NCBI GenBank assembly: GCA_032209605.1
Contig: JASFXZ010000032.1
Span: 6,387,722-6,451,721, forward strand
Reading direction: 5' to 3'
Length of the DNA stretch: 64,000 nucleotides
Source: Mactromeris polynyma
Lineage: Eukaryota > Mollusca > Bivalvia > Venerida > Mactridae
The notes beneath the pieces are model-generated. The model was not told where the DNA came from, searched no databases, and saw only the letters and a list, made by a program, of their open reading frames with translations. Shown here in pieces: positions 35,101 through 50,100 of the stretch. The position numbers and the translations under genes are program-made. Each line of letters starts with the position of its first letter. Within the stretch, counting starts at the first letter, position 1.

Positions 35101-38100
35101 AGAACAAAAAATAACAAGCATTTATGTGATTATGAGCTACTAAGAGTACAGACTTAATGATGCTTGACCTGCTTTATCATTGTTAATTATCCTCCGATAA
35201 ACACATTTCGTCTCATTAACATTGATCATAAGTCACAAAAAAGATTCAGCACTCATTTAACATTATCATACATTTTTCACATTCAATTCAAGCCACTATC
35301 AGACTTATAAGAGTAAATCGCTTGATTTGAGTGTCTATTGTCGAGTGTAAGTATCCGTTATAATCCGAGGCCCAGATGACACAAAACCTCAGCAACCGAC
35401 CTCAGAAAGTAATACTAAAATAATCAAATCTATCACACAGAAACAGACTTAACAACAAAGATCAAAAGCTATTCTATTTTGAAGAATGATGAAAAATACT
35501 AAGATCTAAAGTTCGTACACATTGTAAGAAATGTACATGTATGCAAATAGAGTTTTAAGTTTAATTAAATTAGTAAAGCTAGTTTATCCACCAACCTCAA
35601 GTATGCCTCAATGAAGAGGGAAAGATTCTGTGGATTGATCGACTTTACGTAATCCCTGTACACCGTCACTAAATCATGGTTGTCCCATCTTGTTTTCTGT
35701 AATAAGTAAAATTATCTAACTCAATATCAATTAGTGACAAAATGGCTGGACACATATCAACTTCACAATGACCTATATTGTTTCTTCATTCCAAAAAAGT
35801 CAGCACTTATTTGGACATAGAATTTAAAGAAAAATATACATAGTTTTACATGCAGATCATTTTAAGTGTTTAACGTCAAACTATAGTATGCCTACATCAC
35901 GTAACCCAAGCAGCAAGTCCTTTTATTTAAGCAAGATAAAACTAAATCGCTTATTTCATTGAAACTGCAGTTTATATGACTTATACAGTCACCAGATCAA
36001 ACTTATTTGATATGCTCAACACACATTCCCAGCAGTTATAATCAACTACTGTTTGTACTCTTTTATGGGATTACCACATATATACATTATACATGACTTT
36101 ACTAATCAGAAAAATGAAATTACCGTTCCAAACCAATGCCACAACAGGTACTCCTCGGTAAAGTTCGTCATCTGTCCACTCCACAAGTACCAAGAGTTCA
36201 TCTATGAAACACAAACAGAAACAGGTGAAAATCTTTGTTTATCGAGAAGCAATATACAGTAAAACCTCAATAATGTGACCACCATTGGAACCCTTTAGAC
36301 TGGTCTTATTATTAAGGTGGTCTTAATACTGAGGTTGAATACAGAGCAAAACAGGGAATATGGATTTGAAACTTGTGTTCTTAATTTTGAGGAGGTCTTA
36401 TTATGGAAGTGGTCTTTAAGTGAGGTTTTACTGAATCTTATATCCATATATAAGTCTTTGTATTGACAATAAATAACTCGTGAGCACAGATACAATGGCT
36501 ACGTGAGCCAGATGACCATTTTATCCAGGCGACCACTTGAGCCAGATGACCATTTTAGCCAGGTGACCACTTGAGCCAGATGACCATTTTAGCTTGGTTA
36601 ATATTAATATGGATCATCAATCAGTTGGCTAAGCGTTTAAGACCATTGCAAACAGAGTACATTATAAGCAGGTAGGTTTGATCATGTTAGTAATGTAAGT
36701 TTTACTTTTGGTTGTTTAAAAAATTATACAAACACACAGACAGACAGTTTACTGACAATTTTGGTATTAATTTCAATTTTGGATGTAGTCCTTGAATGAA
36801 ATTTTGCGTCTGTTTTGTCAATTTCTGCAAAATGGTAGATTTTTTTTCAAAACAGCTTCATAAAGATTCTACATTCAGTTAGCAAAAAAAACTTAATGCA
36901 AGTGAAAGCATGACTGAATAACGACCATAGAAGCACCTGGGAGAAACGCCGAGGGCAACACATGATCAACTTGATACATACCTTCTGGTAACCCCATTCA
37001 ATCCAGCCTGGCTTTGTTGATGTGGAGTTCACAAGTACAAGAGAATCAAGACGAGTCGGATGTTTCATCTGTAAATAAACAAAATTTAATACATTAGTTG
37101 CCATAAAGTTACAGTGTCTTCACAAATATCAACTTGTAAACTGAATCGGAATCATTGCAACTCACAGTAGCTTGGCTGTAGGTTTCTAAACAGAAGATAT
37201 ATTTGTATTCAAGGGAGGCATTCTGATTGATGGGTAAATCGTTCGACTCCTGAACTGAAGGTCGTTAGGCAATTTATTATAGTTTATTGTCATACTAGTG
37301 TTAACTATTGATACACTGCCAAAAAAAAGTTCTCACTCGGACCCCTCTGACCGACACGCCGAGTTAGCACTAGCATAAGAAATACATGTATATATGTGAA
37401 TTTTATTTTCCAGTTTCAAAACTTTTAAGGAAAATTCAGTGATTTAAAGATCATTTGTATGAAGGCATGTAATTTTCCTAAAATAATAGCATGTTTTGAT
37501 AAAAATAAGACTATCTAGCTTTAATATTGGATGTGAAATAAGTAAGTTTTAACAACAACAAAAAATCCATTAAAAAAACAATTATCCTGGTACCACATCA
37601 AGTTTGTCACAATGCAACCTGCTTGACAACTGGTCTTAGTAAAAATTCATGTTTGGAGAAAATATTACAAATTCTTAAGAAAAGGGCACGACATAAATAT
37701 GTTTTAAGCGGTTTCAATTTTAGTATTTTTTTTAAAAACAATTAAACACAATGTAGTTTTAAACTTACATGTTAAGTAAACAAGCAGTCAAGCGTTAAAA
37801 ATTTGATACATCAGAGACAAAGAGACGCCTAACGACAGCATAGCGAACTTAACATTCCCAACAAAACATGGTGCGCCAAATGTCAGGAATGCATACAAAA
37901 ATACTTATCAAAATGTAAAACACACTTTAAATATCTAGTACAATGCGAGAAAATTTAAATACAATTGAGCATCCTTATGTTGTTTCCTTGACACTAAGTA
38001 TACATCCCTCTACAACTATAACCCACAATTCACAGACAATATGCCCATCAATCATAACACGTCGAAATCTTCTTAAATGAATTCAAATAAATCATGGAAA

Positions 38101-41100
38101 ATATAAATAGCCTTTGTATTGTTTAACCACAAACAAGACATAGTTTATTTAACAACAGTTAACTGTGTTAATCAATCAAACAATGCCGCCGTCTATAATG
38201 ATACGCTGGAGATCAATTGTAAATGCTATCAAGTGTGTTTCATGTGATTCAATTCATTTAAAATTCCCCGCTCAAAAAATAAAGATAGTTATATAATGAA
38301 AATACTGCAAATATGTCATACTTTATTAAAAATGGTATAAAAATGTAAGAAATTGATCAAAAATACCCCTTGTCACACAAAATTCATTGTGTATCAGCCC
38401 CCAAAATTAGTCTGGTGCACTGTTTCCATTGGGAAAAATGATGTTATAATTTATTGCATTACTTCGGAACATCCCAAGCGTTGCCTTGTTCAGCGACAAG
38501 CTTGCTAGTAAAGCCGAAGAGCAGATCCGATCACTAAGTCTACCATGTAAGATTTGATAGCTTGTAGACGATGTTAATTTTGTTATACAGTCAGACCACG
38601 TTTATTCGACAACCTTCTTTCCGAGTACTTGGTAATATCCGAAATAAATATCAGGTCCCGATATATCGTCTTCTATAGGAACATCAATTTGAAATGGACT
38701 ATTCGAAACCATGTATCATTTGAAATAACATTTCTGACCCGATGAATTCGAATCAACGAGGTCCAACTGTATTTCAAAGGCGATGAAACATCAGGTTTCT
38801 TGTATATCATAGCTTAAAATTTACAGCGAATCACATCTCACTGTAATGTTAAACATTTTTATGATTTCAAACACACACAGATACTCACAGAAAACCTGGC
38901 TAGAATGTTGGCACCAGATCCCACTCCAAAACCAATAAACCGTTTCACTCTGAAAATATACACATGAATTATGACAAACATCACACCTAGTACCTTATTA
39001 AAGTTATATTATTCTTTCATATTGTTTTCATTTTTTACCTGAACAAAAATATATGTCATAGTTTTATAAGTTAATTTTGAGAATCTGATCCTTCAGCCAG
39101 AATACTTAAGAGTAAAACTGTGGCTTTTTGAAAGTCCAGGGATCAAAGAATACACTTATAATGTATTTCTCAAGTTTTGACCTTGCCTAACATGATGAAA
39201 ACAAGATTTTTTGAATTGGTAATACATTGCAATGGTTCTTATTAAAGATGTCTTAGCCAATGTAACAACAACACCAATAGTTTACATTCAGATGGGCCAG
39301 ATAGTCAATAACTAAGTGTAGGCGAGAATCAGAATCAATAATTTTTCAAAACTTCCAACCCTATCAATTGCACATGCTGAAACAATTCAGAAATTTATTC
39401 AAGACACAAATAGACTTCATACTTAAATATTTTCGTGGAATCAGGACTGGTCTATATCTTAACCGCAGTATAATTAAAATACATAAACAACAACGATTCG
39501 TCATTAAGCTTTATGCTAATTGATGAGACATGAAGAGTAGCACTGGTGTAGGTTGACAATAAGATATATGATTTAATATTTGCATAACAATTTATTCGGC
39601 TTAGCATGATAATCATGACAGTTTTACGGCTAAAAGTATAATAAACCATGTATGTATTAGAGGAAGTGTTATTAGAAGGATCAAAACTTTAAGTGGCAAA
39701 TAACATGTATGAGCGCTGCTATGGGATTTCCAACCTCTTCTGTAAGTGACCTCATTTCAAGAAAACGCAACATGTGATGTCACTATTTGCAAACAGGAAA
39801 CAATATTTACTCCATATGGTCACTACGTTTTCATATTGCCATATTGAGCAAATATTGCTTACAGTCGGTACATGGTGACGTCACATGTGACGTTTTTCTG
39901 GAAAAGTAGGGAAAAGTAGGAAATGTAGGGCCCACTTGACAGCCTGTGTATAATCATGTTTGAACAACTGATTTTGAAAACCAGGCTCAAAATTCAAGCC
40001 TCTGATTGGTTGGTTATGAGCATAGTCATAAAATTGACCAATGTCAAGGTAGCATTAGCAGATAAAAGAGTTGTGGTCAAAATACCAAAAACAACTGTAA
40101 ATGTCAACACATCAAAAGTTTGCCAGGCATCATACAATGGATGTATTCAAAAACTTAGCCACTTACGCAAAATGGTCAGCCACTGTCAGCACGGCCTCGG
40201 CAAGTTCATCCATAGTTGGGTATAGGAATCTGAAATAGTTAGATACACTTTTATACATACATGTACATCATAAGACAAAAAGGTATGCATCAGATTTGGC
40301 AATATAAAACCGAAGTCACAACTCATGATGGCCGACCGTCTGTAAAATCGTGACCTTTTGTATCTTAAACAAATATTGCCTAACTGTACCATGCAAGATG
40401 CGTAACTATGCTATTTACTATAATCTCATTGAGAATAATAATCTCGCGAGAATAACTGAATTTACGAGCACTAATGACATAAAAAATTATACAAGCTTAA
40501 AATTAAGTTACGAAAAATCATATTTACATAAGATACTGATGCTCACTCTATTTAACTAACCATGCAGTAATATATAACTTTAATATGAATTAATACAACA
40601 TAATTATGTTTATATGAATTAAAGTAAACCGTTTTTCAAATTTATAGAAATAATAAATTTAATTAAACAATGTTAATGCTAAACTAACAAATTAAACACA
40701 CATAATTATAATCATGAAGAATATGAAGTATAATTATGATCATGAAGAATAATAGTAATCATGAAAACATTTATCATGAAGAATCATGAAGAATACACAG
40801 AAAATAATCAAATATCAGGATACCATATTTATCCTATTAACTGCAATATTTATACAGAAAATTAAGGCTAATTAGTTAATTAATTAATGAGAATAAACAA
40901 GTGGGTAATTTACAGAATGTTTTCAGTCACCAAATTTTTAAAACTACATGTAATAACCAATCAGACTGCTTAGGCACAATTATAATTGATTTGTAGCATA
41001 CACATTGAATAGATACAGACATGTATGGCCAATGTTCGATCATTTAGGAAATTTTTCTCAGAAGGGGACAAAGATTAGTCCTTTCAGGTAAACCATATGC

Positions 41101-44100
41101 AGCTAATAGGATAAATATGGTAATTTAGCAACAAAAACGAGCATACTTCATTTTTTTCCGGGTCTTTTTTCTATAGAAAATAAACCCCAAAATGAATAAT
41201 ACGGTAGGTTGAATGATTTCTTAAGTTTGAAAAATACGCCAATAAAGATTCAACATCTAGGTCTCAAATCAATAAAATGTTGAAACAAAGCTTGAACCAG
41301 TAAAATAAAACTTTCCCAAATAATGATTAAGAAAACCAAAATTTTAGCCAGTTGCAACAATGGAATGCAATTCAAACTAGAGCTATCACTGAAAGCGTTT
41401 AATACCCCTGCAATAATGTACGGTCAGAAAACAAGGGCCGTAACCCTACAATACTTGACCCCCACCCTAAAAATGCTGCACACGGATACATTTAATGAAG
41501 AACAACCACATTAAATTTCACTGAAAACTGTGGAATTAGTTCACACCACAAATTCTGTGTAACGGACCAAAAAACCATGTGACATTAAGACACATTATTT
41601 GTCAATCAATAATTAAAAAAATATTTTGTACACTTTAACCAAAGAAAAGATTGTGGTCTGGTTTTGAAGACACACACATCAATTAAATTCCAATTTATCA
41701 CTTTAAGCTAATTAAGGAGTCAGGAATATTTATATATCATTAATTATGTTGGACGAATAAATTCTGCAAAACAGCCATTTAAACCGTATTCTGTCACGAA
41801 AATAATTCATGATTCAATTACATTAAACATATGCAAGTACACGTGTCTATAAATAGATTGCTATTAAATTAGTAAATTAAAATATAATTATAGAAAAGAA
41901 TAATTAAGTTATTATCACTATTTTCTACTATAAAGAATCAGAACTCGCTTTTTCTGTTAATTTAAGACTAGATGGACACATACCGGGTATGCCTCTGCTA
42001 TGGGCTTCTCAAGCCATATTGATAGGAAACAATTTTTTAGGTCAAATAAGGGCCAAAACTCCTCCAAAATTTGGTAGATTGTAACGGAAATCAAACTTGT
42101 CATGTATTTTATTATCCTTATGCTTATGCGCACAATATGAATGAAATCCATCCTTTCAAGAGATTGGTTGAGAACCAATTTTTTAAACAGACATATGGCC
42201 AGACAGGGTAACAATGTATGCCCCTTCACCATCCTGCCAATGGTGGGGGTATAAAAAGGACAGGTACTAAGAGCGGGAGGGGAGGGTAAATATCAGAGGT
42301 TATATAAATTAAACAGTTTCTTTCACACAGTCCACGTTTAATCATAAAATCTACATTAGACCCACAGCAAGGCAATGAATGACAATCTTCACCGACATGA
42401 TGAATATGAATTTAAACATGTTATGAAAAAACAACAATAAAATACTACAGAACACATTCCCCGCATAATTATATACGTAGTACACAATAATGTTCTATTG
42501 CAGGCAATGTTTATGTTATCTTAAGTAATTTTCAATACCAAGAAATTTCAAGACTTACATTCAACAAGTTCGTCAAAATTATCATTTTTAGTAACACAGC
42601 TAGTTAACATATTCTCCATAAAAAGATATAAATGTACATTCGGACCTTGTTCATTTGAATTCAACATGTCCAAAATTTTTATTTCAAATAATGCAGTGTC
42701 TGGAATAGCATATTTCCATTCAATGTGCATAAGAAGATACATCGGGACCTGATATTTCTGATGATACCGACTATTCGGATAGCAGGTTGTCGAATAAACG
42801 AGGTCCGACTGTAGTATATGTATTGCTGTTCACCAACAGTCGATGGTTCAGTGCAAGACTGTCCTAACTCCTACATAAATACATAGGAGTTAGGATAGTT
42901 TTGCACTGAACCCTCGAACTATTCATCTACTGGTACATGTATATAAAAAAGCTTGTCTCTAAACAATGCATAATATGATTAAGGAGAAAGTCTGACTACG
43001 TCGCCTTGGTGTAAAAAGTGAAAAAGCACAGTGCATTTCAATGGTACTTATCCACTTTTTGCATTGAGGTGACTATTAAGTATCTAGCAAAGCCACTACA
43101 GTACATGGTTATAAAGCGTGAAGGGTGAAAGGTTACACGTAAGGTTAGTTAAGCACTATGACATACCTTTCGTTCTCACTATACAACACAAAGAGTTCAA
43201 AATAAAATAAAACTATACGACATACAGTAAATCTTGTTTCCCCTAACGCCGCCAAGGTACAAAACAGTTTGAGGCCTTCTTTCACTTACCCACAGCATTG
43301 GGAAAAAAGCGTCACAAATTGTCTCGAGTTTGAAAATTTGCAATTAAGTATTTATAAAAGAAATTAAAAACTGTTGCACTTGGCCTATATTGTATTTTTT
43401 GTTAGTGAAAAGCACATAGCATAACAAATTTAGACATTTAAATAGACAAAAATGCTACAAAAATTATACAAAAGTAGTATTTTTGCCCTTTGGAATAGGC
43501 CAATTTCATGTCTTCTTTACAAGTAACAATGCTTCTGTGGGCTGTCTTTACATTAGGGAATTTAATAATGAAAGAAAAGTAAGCCGTTTTGAACCAAGGT
43601 GGCGACAGGTTGTTGATAACATAAAAATACTATAAAAAACAACTTAGAAGAGACAAAAACATATCCCTATAAAAAGCACACAATATCGATATAATACGTG
43701 ACAAAATAATAAAGGGCTCTGTTTCTGGATTTTTACCTACCCTTTACCCAACGAATCAGGATTCCCAAGTGCATCGGAGCTGTATAACCAACATTAACAA
43801 GGCATATAAAAACATTATCCAAAAAATGGTTATAGAAATATGTCAAAACCAAAAACTGTATCATTTTTGCTTCTGAACAAATTATTATTCAGTTATAGAC
43901 CCTATCCAATTAAAAAGCATCCAATCAAGGAAAATTTACAAGCGTAGAAAGATAGAATACTTGAGTCCGACCACAATTAAATCACGACCTAATAACACAT
44001 GCATTAATGAAAAAGCACGATTGCATACCACATAATTTTGACTCTCATCTCTAAAAAAACACTCTATAACAATTAATTCATAATTATTCTAAACAAATCA

Positions 44101-47100
44101 CGATTTTATTTGTTTTTCATGCATTCTGGCTGCATTTATGGGCTTCGACAGTTTACCACAAAAAAAATTGAGTGATGTAATTTACATGAACATCCTATAA
44201 ATAAAAGGCCAACTATTCTAAAACAATAAAACAGCCAATAAATCATGCATGCATCCGTGTTTTTCTGATGATCATTTATTTAAAATTTGACTCTCTGACA
44301 ACCATTTAACTTTCTGTCTCTCATATTGTATAAATAAGATAATTGCCCATCACAAGGTCACAGCAATACAAATGCCAAGATCTCGTGAAGATCCCTAGCA
44401 GTTTACGGGCCCAAAATCTTGAGAGCCTGTGGGTAAGCATGCGGCAGGCCGTGCGGGTCCCCACTATTATTTGGACCCCTAGGGGCGCCATTTAGCCCAT
44501 ATCAATATCATTCCCAGTCAGATTAGACCTACAGGTGGTCGTGGGCCTGAAAAACTTAGGGAACCATACAGGCGTATAGCCCATGGCTGGAAGAAGAGCA
44601 TATACAACTTTCATTTCCCGGTCCGATGAGACATACGTTTGGTCCCAGGCTCGTAAGACTTAAGGAACCATACAGGCGTATAGCCCGTGGGAAATATGTA
44701 AGCTAGGAGCATCTATTACAAATACCATATTTTTGTTTTACCTATGGACCTTATTAACAGTAAGGCCAGTGAAAGGAAAACTGTCAAGTATTTCAAATAT
44801 GTAGGCAGTGGGATTATTTTTATTGGAGCTAAATGAAAACTTTAGCATAAAAAATACTTTGTTACGAAACAATTAATTACCACCATGTAGCCATCAAATG
44901 TCAGCATACATTTGTCAAAATTTTACAAAGAAAAATTACAGCTGTTTAATAAGCTTCTACCATTAAGGAAGTTGATATCAAACAAAACGAATAGTATAAA
45001 TTTACTCCCAAACTATGTAAAACATGCCGAGACTATACCAAGTTCTATCAATTTACTTATGCCATCAACATATTCTATAAATTGACTCGTTCAAGCTGTG
45101 TTGAGTTCTATACAAACATGTACGCTTATGCAAATTTCAATGAGCACTGAACATACAAGCACTTAAACTGAGGATGTTCGATTGCAATCGTGGAGTGTAT
45201 ACGAGCATATGAAGCAATGGTGATCTCAGCCATATTTAGCAGTAGTCTGACAAGTTTCTGGTACATGTATCAACGTTACTTATTTTCATAATCATTTGCA
45301 TTGAGCCTAAACTACTGTAGTGCTGCAGCCAGATTATTGGAACATCCAATAATTGCCACAGATGCACTGAGTAACGTTTTTATTTCCACGTTTCTAAAAT
45401 CGAATTCAATCAGTTGGGGACAAAAACGGGAAACCTTTCAGAACATCAGACAGTACCAGCTGCTCTCGTAAAGTGCTTCGATGCTCTGTGTCGTGTCGAC
45501 TTCATTTTCTGCTGAATTTCGTGACAATTATAACTCATCTGAATCATCGACCCTCTTAAGGTTAGGCAGATTTTATCCACAGAAAACTTATCAACGTAAC
45601 AATACTCACTCAGGTTTAAGGTTCATGGCTCCCTCCTCCATACCAGGGGCATTAAGGTGGTACACGCAGAAATGTCTCATAATCTGTTGCATATCAGGAT
45701 AACTGAAGAAACCTTGGAAGCAGGTTATATCTGAAACATATATCAGAATTTATACCTAACCCAGGCCATCCTTAAAGTATTGTTTGTTAGACATTACCCC
45801 ACCCAGCAAAATTTAGTTGGGTAGGTATGTAGGTAATTAATTTTTATTTATTAATTTCTATGGTATTGCTAGTATTTACAATTAATACATTGATTCTTCA
45901 TTCCTAACCCTTAAAAATCTATTTGCAATGAATGTGAATGATATCATAGAAATCTAAGTAAAACGTTCAATACCTTAAAAATCTAAGTAAATGTTCGATA
46001 AAGTCAAATTATTAATATCGTGATATATGTTTTGTATATTGCTGGCAAATATCGATGCATTTGATCAAATTCTGCCGACGATACCAAGTGATGATCTGAA
46101 CAAAGTTCGTTACAAAGAGGTCAAACAACACGATTCTGAGCTCTGACACCACATACTCTATTATCAACATGTACCAATATCATGCATTTTTTTAAAATGT
46201 TATTTTTTGAATATTATTTAAACTTACGGTTGAGTCCAATATCATGGAAGGTGAAGATGGCTGGTTTGGACCGGTCACCTTGGATAGCAACATGGATGTT
46301 TCCATACGATGTCTCAACATCATCAGACTATAAACATAAACATGACATATTGAAAATAAAATGTAAAACATAAATCAGGGACGTCAATAAGAGCCGGGAG
46401 CCGGTAAAATTAAACGATAACTTAAGCATCGTCACCCTGCTATTTTTCTTGTATGAGTGATCATAATTGAAGAGAGTACCCCCAGACCCCGCCTACTTTT
46501 GATGATTTCCCCGCTAATTCAAAAATTAGTGACAACCCTGTAAAATTATAATCAATATAGATGCATCACTCTGAAGAATCTATTAGCAGGTTTGGCACAA
46601 AACTATTGTATATGCTTCTTCATCAAACCTTATTTATAGCATAGTTTGGTGTCACACCCCTGAAAGATCATTATAACCTTAAGGTCAAGGTCAGAGACAA
46701 TAAAATCCTAAAATTTTAAAATAAGAGTAATTAACCTAGAAACATACAGTAAAGATATTTATTACACTATGCAGCCAATCAATTAGAATACATCAAGTCT
46801 TGTAAGCTTGGTTAGTTTTAGAGAATGTTAGAAACACAAAATATATACTCATAGTGTAAGAACACCTATAAAGGTCACTCAAGCAGATGAATTGTTCAAT
46901 GACTGTAAGACCAACTTACATAACAGTTCTCATCCCCAGTACACAGATTAGGGAGGGAAATTTGGAAAATTTTCATAATCAAGGATAGAAACCAACTTAA
47001 CATGAAATTTGATTTACTGGCAAAAAATAATTTGATGGCAGCATCAACAGTTCAGTAAGCAAACAGAATGAAGAAAGAAGAAAATGGTATAGTCTCCACC

Positions 47101-50100
47101 AATGCCCCCTCTATGGGCTTTTAAGCTGAGAAAGGGCTGTAACTCCTCCAAACATTGGTGGATAGTAACTGAAATCGAACATGGCCTGTATTTATTATAT
47201 TATGCTTATGTTCCCAATATGAATTGTATCTATCCATCCTTGAAGAATGGCAAATGGGCATAAAAAAATGGTAAATTACAGTGTTGTTCTATGTTTATAT
47301 TCAACATATTGTAAGAAAGAAATTATAAATAGCCTAAAGGCAGGGGTGGGGAATCCTGCACGTTACACTTGTCTGACAAGTTACAAGTAGTGGGGTGGGG
47401 AATCTTGCACGTTACACTTGTCTGACAAGTTACAAGAAGTATTGGACAAATGAGAAATATTTTCAGTGTTGACAAGTAAAAACCAACCAAAACATTTTAT
47501 TTTACATAAATGACAGTTGCACATCAGATGTATAACAGAAAACAGCTCGTAGATAAATCAAAGGATAGCTGCAGCTTCTCTATATATATATACAATGTAA
47601 TATCATGACAATTTTGTTTTGTAATTTGTTTTGCTGTCAATGTGTGAAGACACTGAATATATTCAATAACATGACCAGGAGTTCCAATAGGGGCTGAATC
47701 TCAAGCGGCATTTCGATAACTTTTGACTGGACTTTACAATTTTATAGCCAAAATACCTCTAATTTAGAGAAAAGTTGACCCTTCAGCCAGAATCCTAAGC
47801 ATCAAAATATGGCCTTTTGGGAATTCCCAAGGTCAAAGGGTCAACTCCAGGGTCAAATGGAAGGTTTCACTAAGAGGCCTAATACTGTTACCATCTCTTG
47901 TAATGTTTAACACTGAGGGTGGGGTATGAAACTATCGTAGTTCGGTTTTCGTTAAAAATTAGTTAAAATATTTAGCCGTCAACCTTTGAACGATATAGTA
48001 GGAGTATAAATTTACCTGAATGATGATGCTGGAGGCATTGGAGTCGAATGACCTTGGCTTTACGTCCTGACATTGGATATCTGTAAGCTCTATGTGTGTC
48101 AACTTCTCCATTGGTCCAGTAGGCTGAAATAAATCAACACCAAAAATAATATATGTGCACATTGACTGATAACAATTAAAATCCAATTTGGTTAATTTAA
48201 ATTAAATTTTAACAAACTACGAATGCAATTTTTACAGTTACTAAAAGTAAATAACGATTCAAGAAATGAAATTAATGGAAGTTTATTTGAAATATCTTAA
48301 ATTGAAACTAGAATTCAACAATATTCAACAAAAAAGTAAAATGTATTATTTAACACTGAATATTAACTTTGAACATATCATCACATAAATAAAGATGATG
48401 TTAATTGTTATTTAACTGTCACAATGTCATTAATCAGCAATATACCTGGAAGGTAACTACATTTGTCAAGCATACAAAGATTATGCATATTTATTTCATT
48501 TCAAACAGTATTAAGTACGCTTTACACATAAAATTATCCGACATCCGTGTTAAGAGAATGACAATCTAATATTTTCTGTTCATTAAGTTTTCTAGAAGAT
48601 AGAAAATAATACAAATGTATATAAATAGAGGAGAGAAAGCAAAACAAGTCTATCCGCATATTAATAAAGTTACAAATAGACTTGTATCGCTTTCCACCCC
48701 AGATTTAGACCCTGTTTCTATAGCAACTACAGATCACACTTAAATATAGACCTAAATGACAAGATTAAACTTGAAGGTAAGGTGTTCCATCATCTTCAAT
48801 GTTACTTAATTACAATATTTATATATATAAGATGTGTCCATAAGACACAGATATGCCCTAATAAGTCGAAGAAGAGCCATAACGCCTCCGAATACTGGTG
48901 GATAGAAACCAAAATATAACTTGACCTGTATTTTATAATCCTAAGCTAATATGAAGTAAATCTATCCTTTCAAGAGTTGGTGATCATAAAACCAACTTTT
49001 CATACAGACAGATGCACGGACGGATGCACAGACAGATGCACGGACAGATGCACGGACGGATGCACAGACAGACAGGGGCAACACTTCATGTCCCTTCGAC
49101 ATTCTTCAAATGGGTGGGGGCATAAAAACTGTAAGGTTATACAATATACCTTTAATAATTCAAATTGTTTTAGTAAATGTGTCTCGTGCACAGTGTACAA
49201 CATATATTTGCATTGTATGCAGACATGGTGTCAACATTGTGCAGTGAAATATTGTGATATCTAATGAAGCTGACAGATTTTGCAAGCATAAAATTCTACT
49301 AAATATAGATCGCAGAGAGTAATCTATCATTCAATGAGTTCTGCTCATTTGTAACATAAAAACCTACATGCCATGAAACGTAGAAAATTCATTAATTATT
49401 CTATCCTTGCAAATTTTGCCTCCAATTCATAGAAAACCAAGACATGTCATTAAATTAATGGGATTTGTTTCAATATGTACAATGATGTTTAATGGTGCAT
49501 GGACAGCTTTGGATATTTAGCTGAACAAAATGACAATTACAATTAAAGGGATTCACTTATTCCAAACTAAGTATAATCAAACCTATGAACATGTTGGTCA
49601 ATTTTCAATAGCAATTTATTTCATATATCGGTATTAGTGTGCACATTGCTTCCTGGAAAAACCAGTACAGGTGTTTATTAGGAAATATGGTGGAAAATTA
49701 GGGGCATTTGGACCCCAAACCTCCAGGTTGAGTGCTCGACCCCTCAAAAGCTACTACTTTTTCCAGTTTACCCTTTAGCTGACAAAAACAAAACATCAAA
49801 GTCTATCGTAACATACAATATGACAGACAGCTATCTTAATTGTTTACATTGTTCAACTTTGATCTGATGTTTGGTACAAGTATTCCCCTCATGTAGGTTG
49901 TCAATCATGATTTCAAATCACCCGTCAATGTGTTTAATTACATGTACATGTCAAAAAACCTATCAACCTAAGTCTGTATTTTCACAGACCAACAGTAAGT
50001 TGTCACATAAATGTGTTACTCACTAGCCTCCAGTCATTTTCCAACACATGGAACAACGTTGTTATTTTAAGAGTAATGGTATCATTTAAAACAGTAGGGC

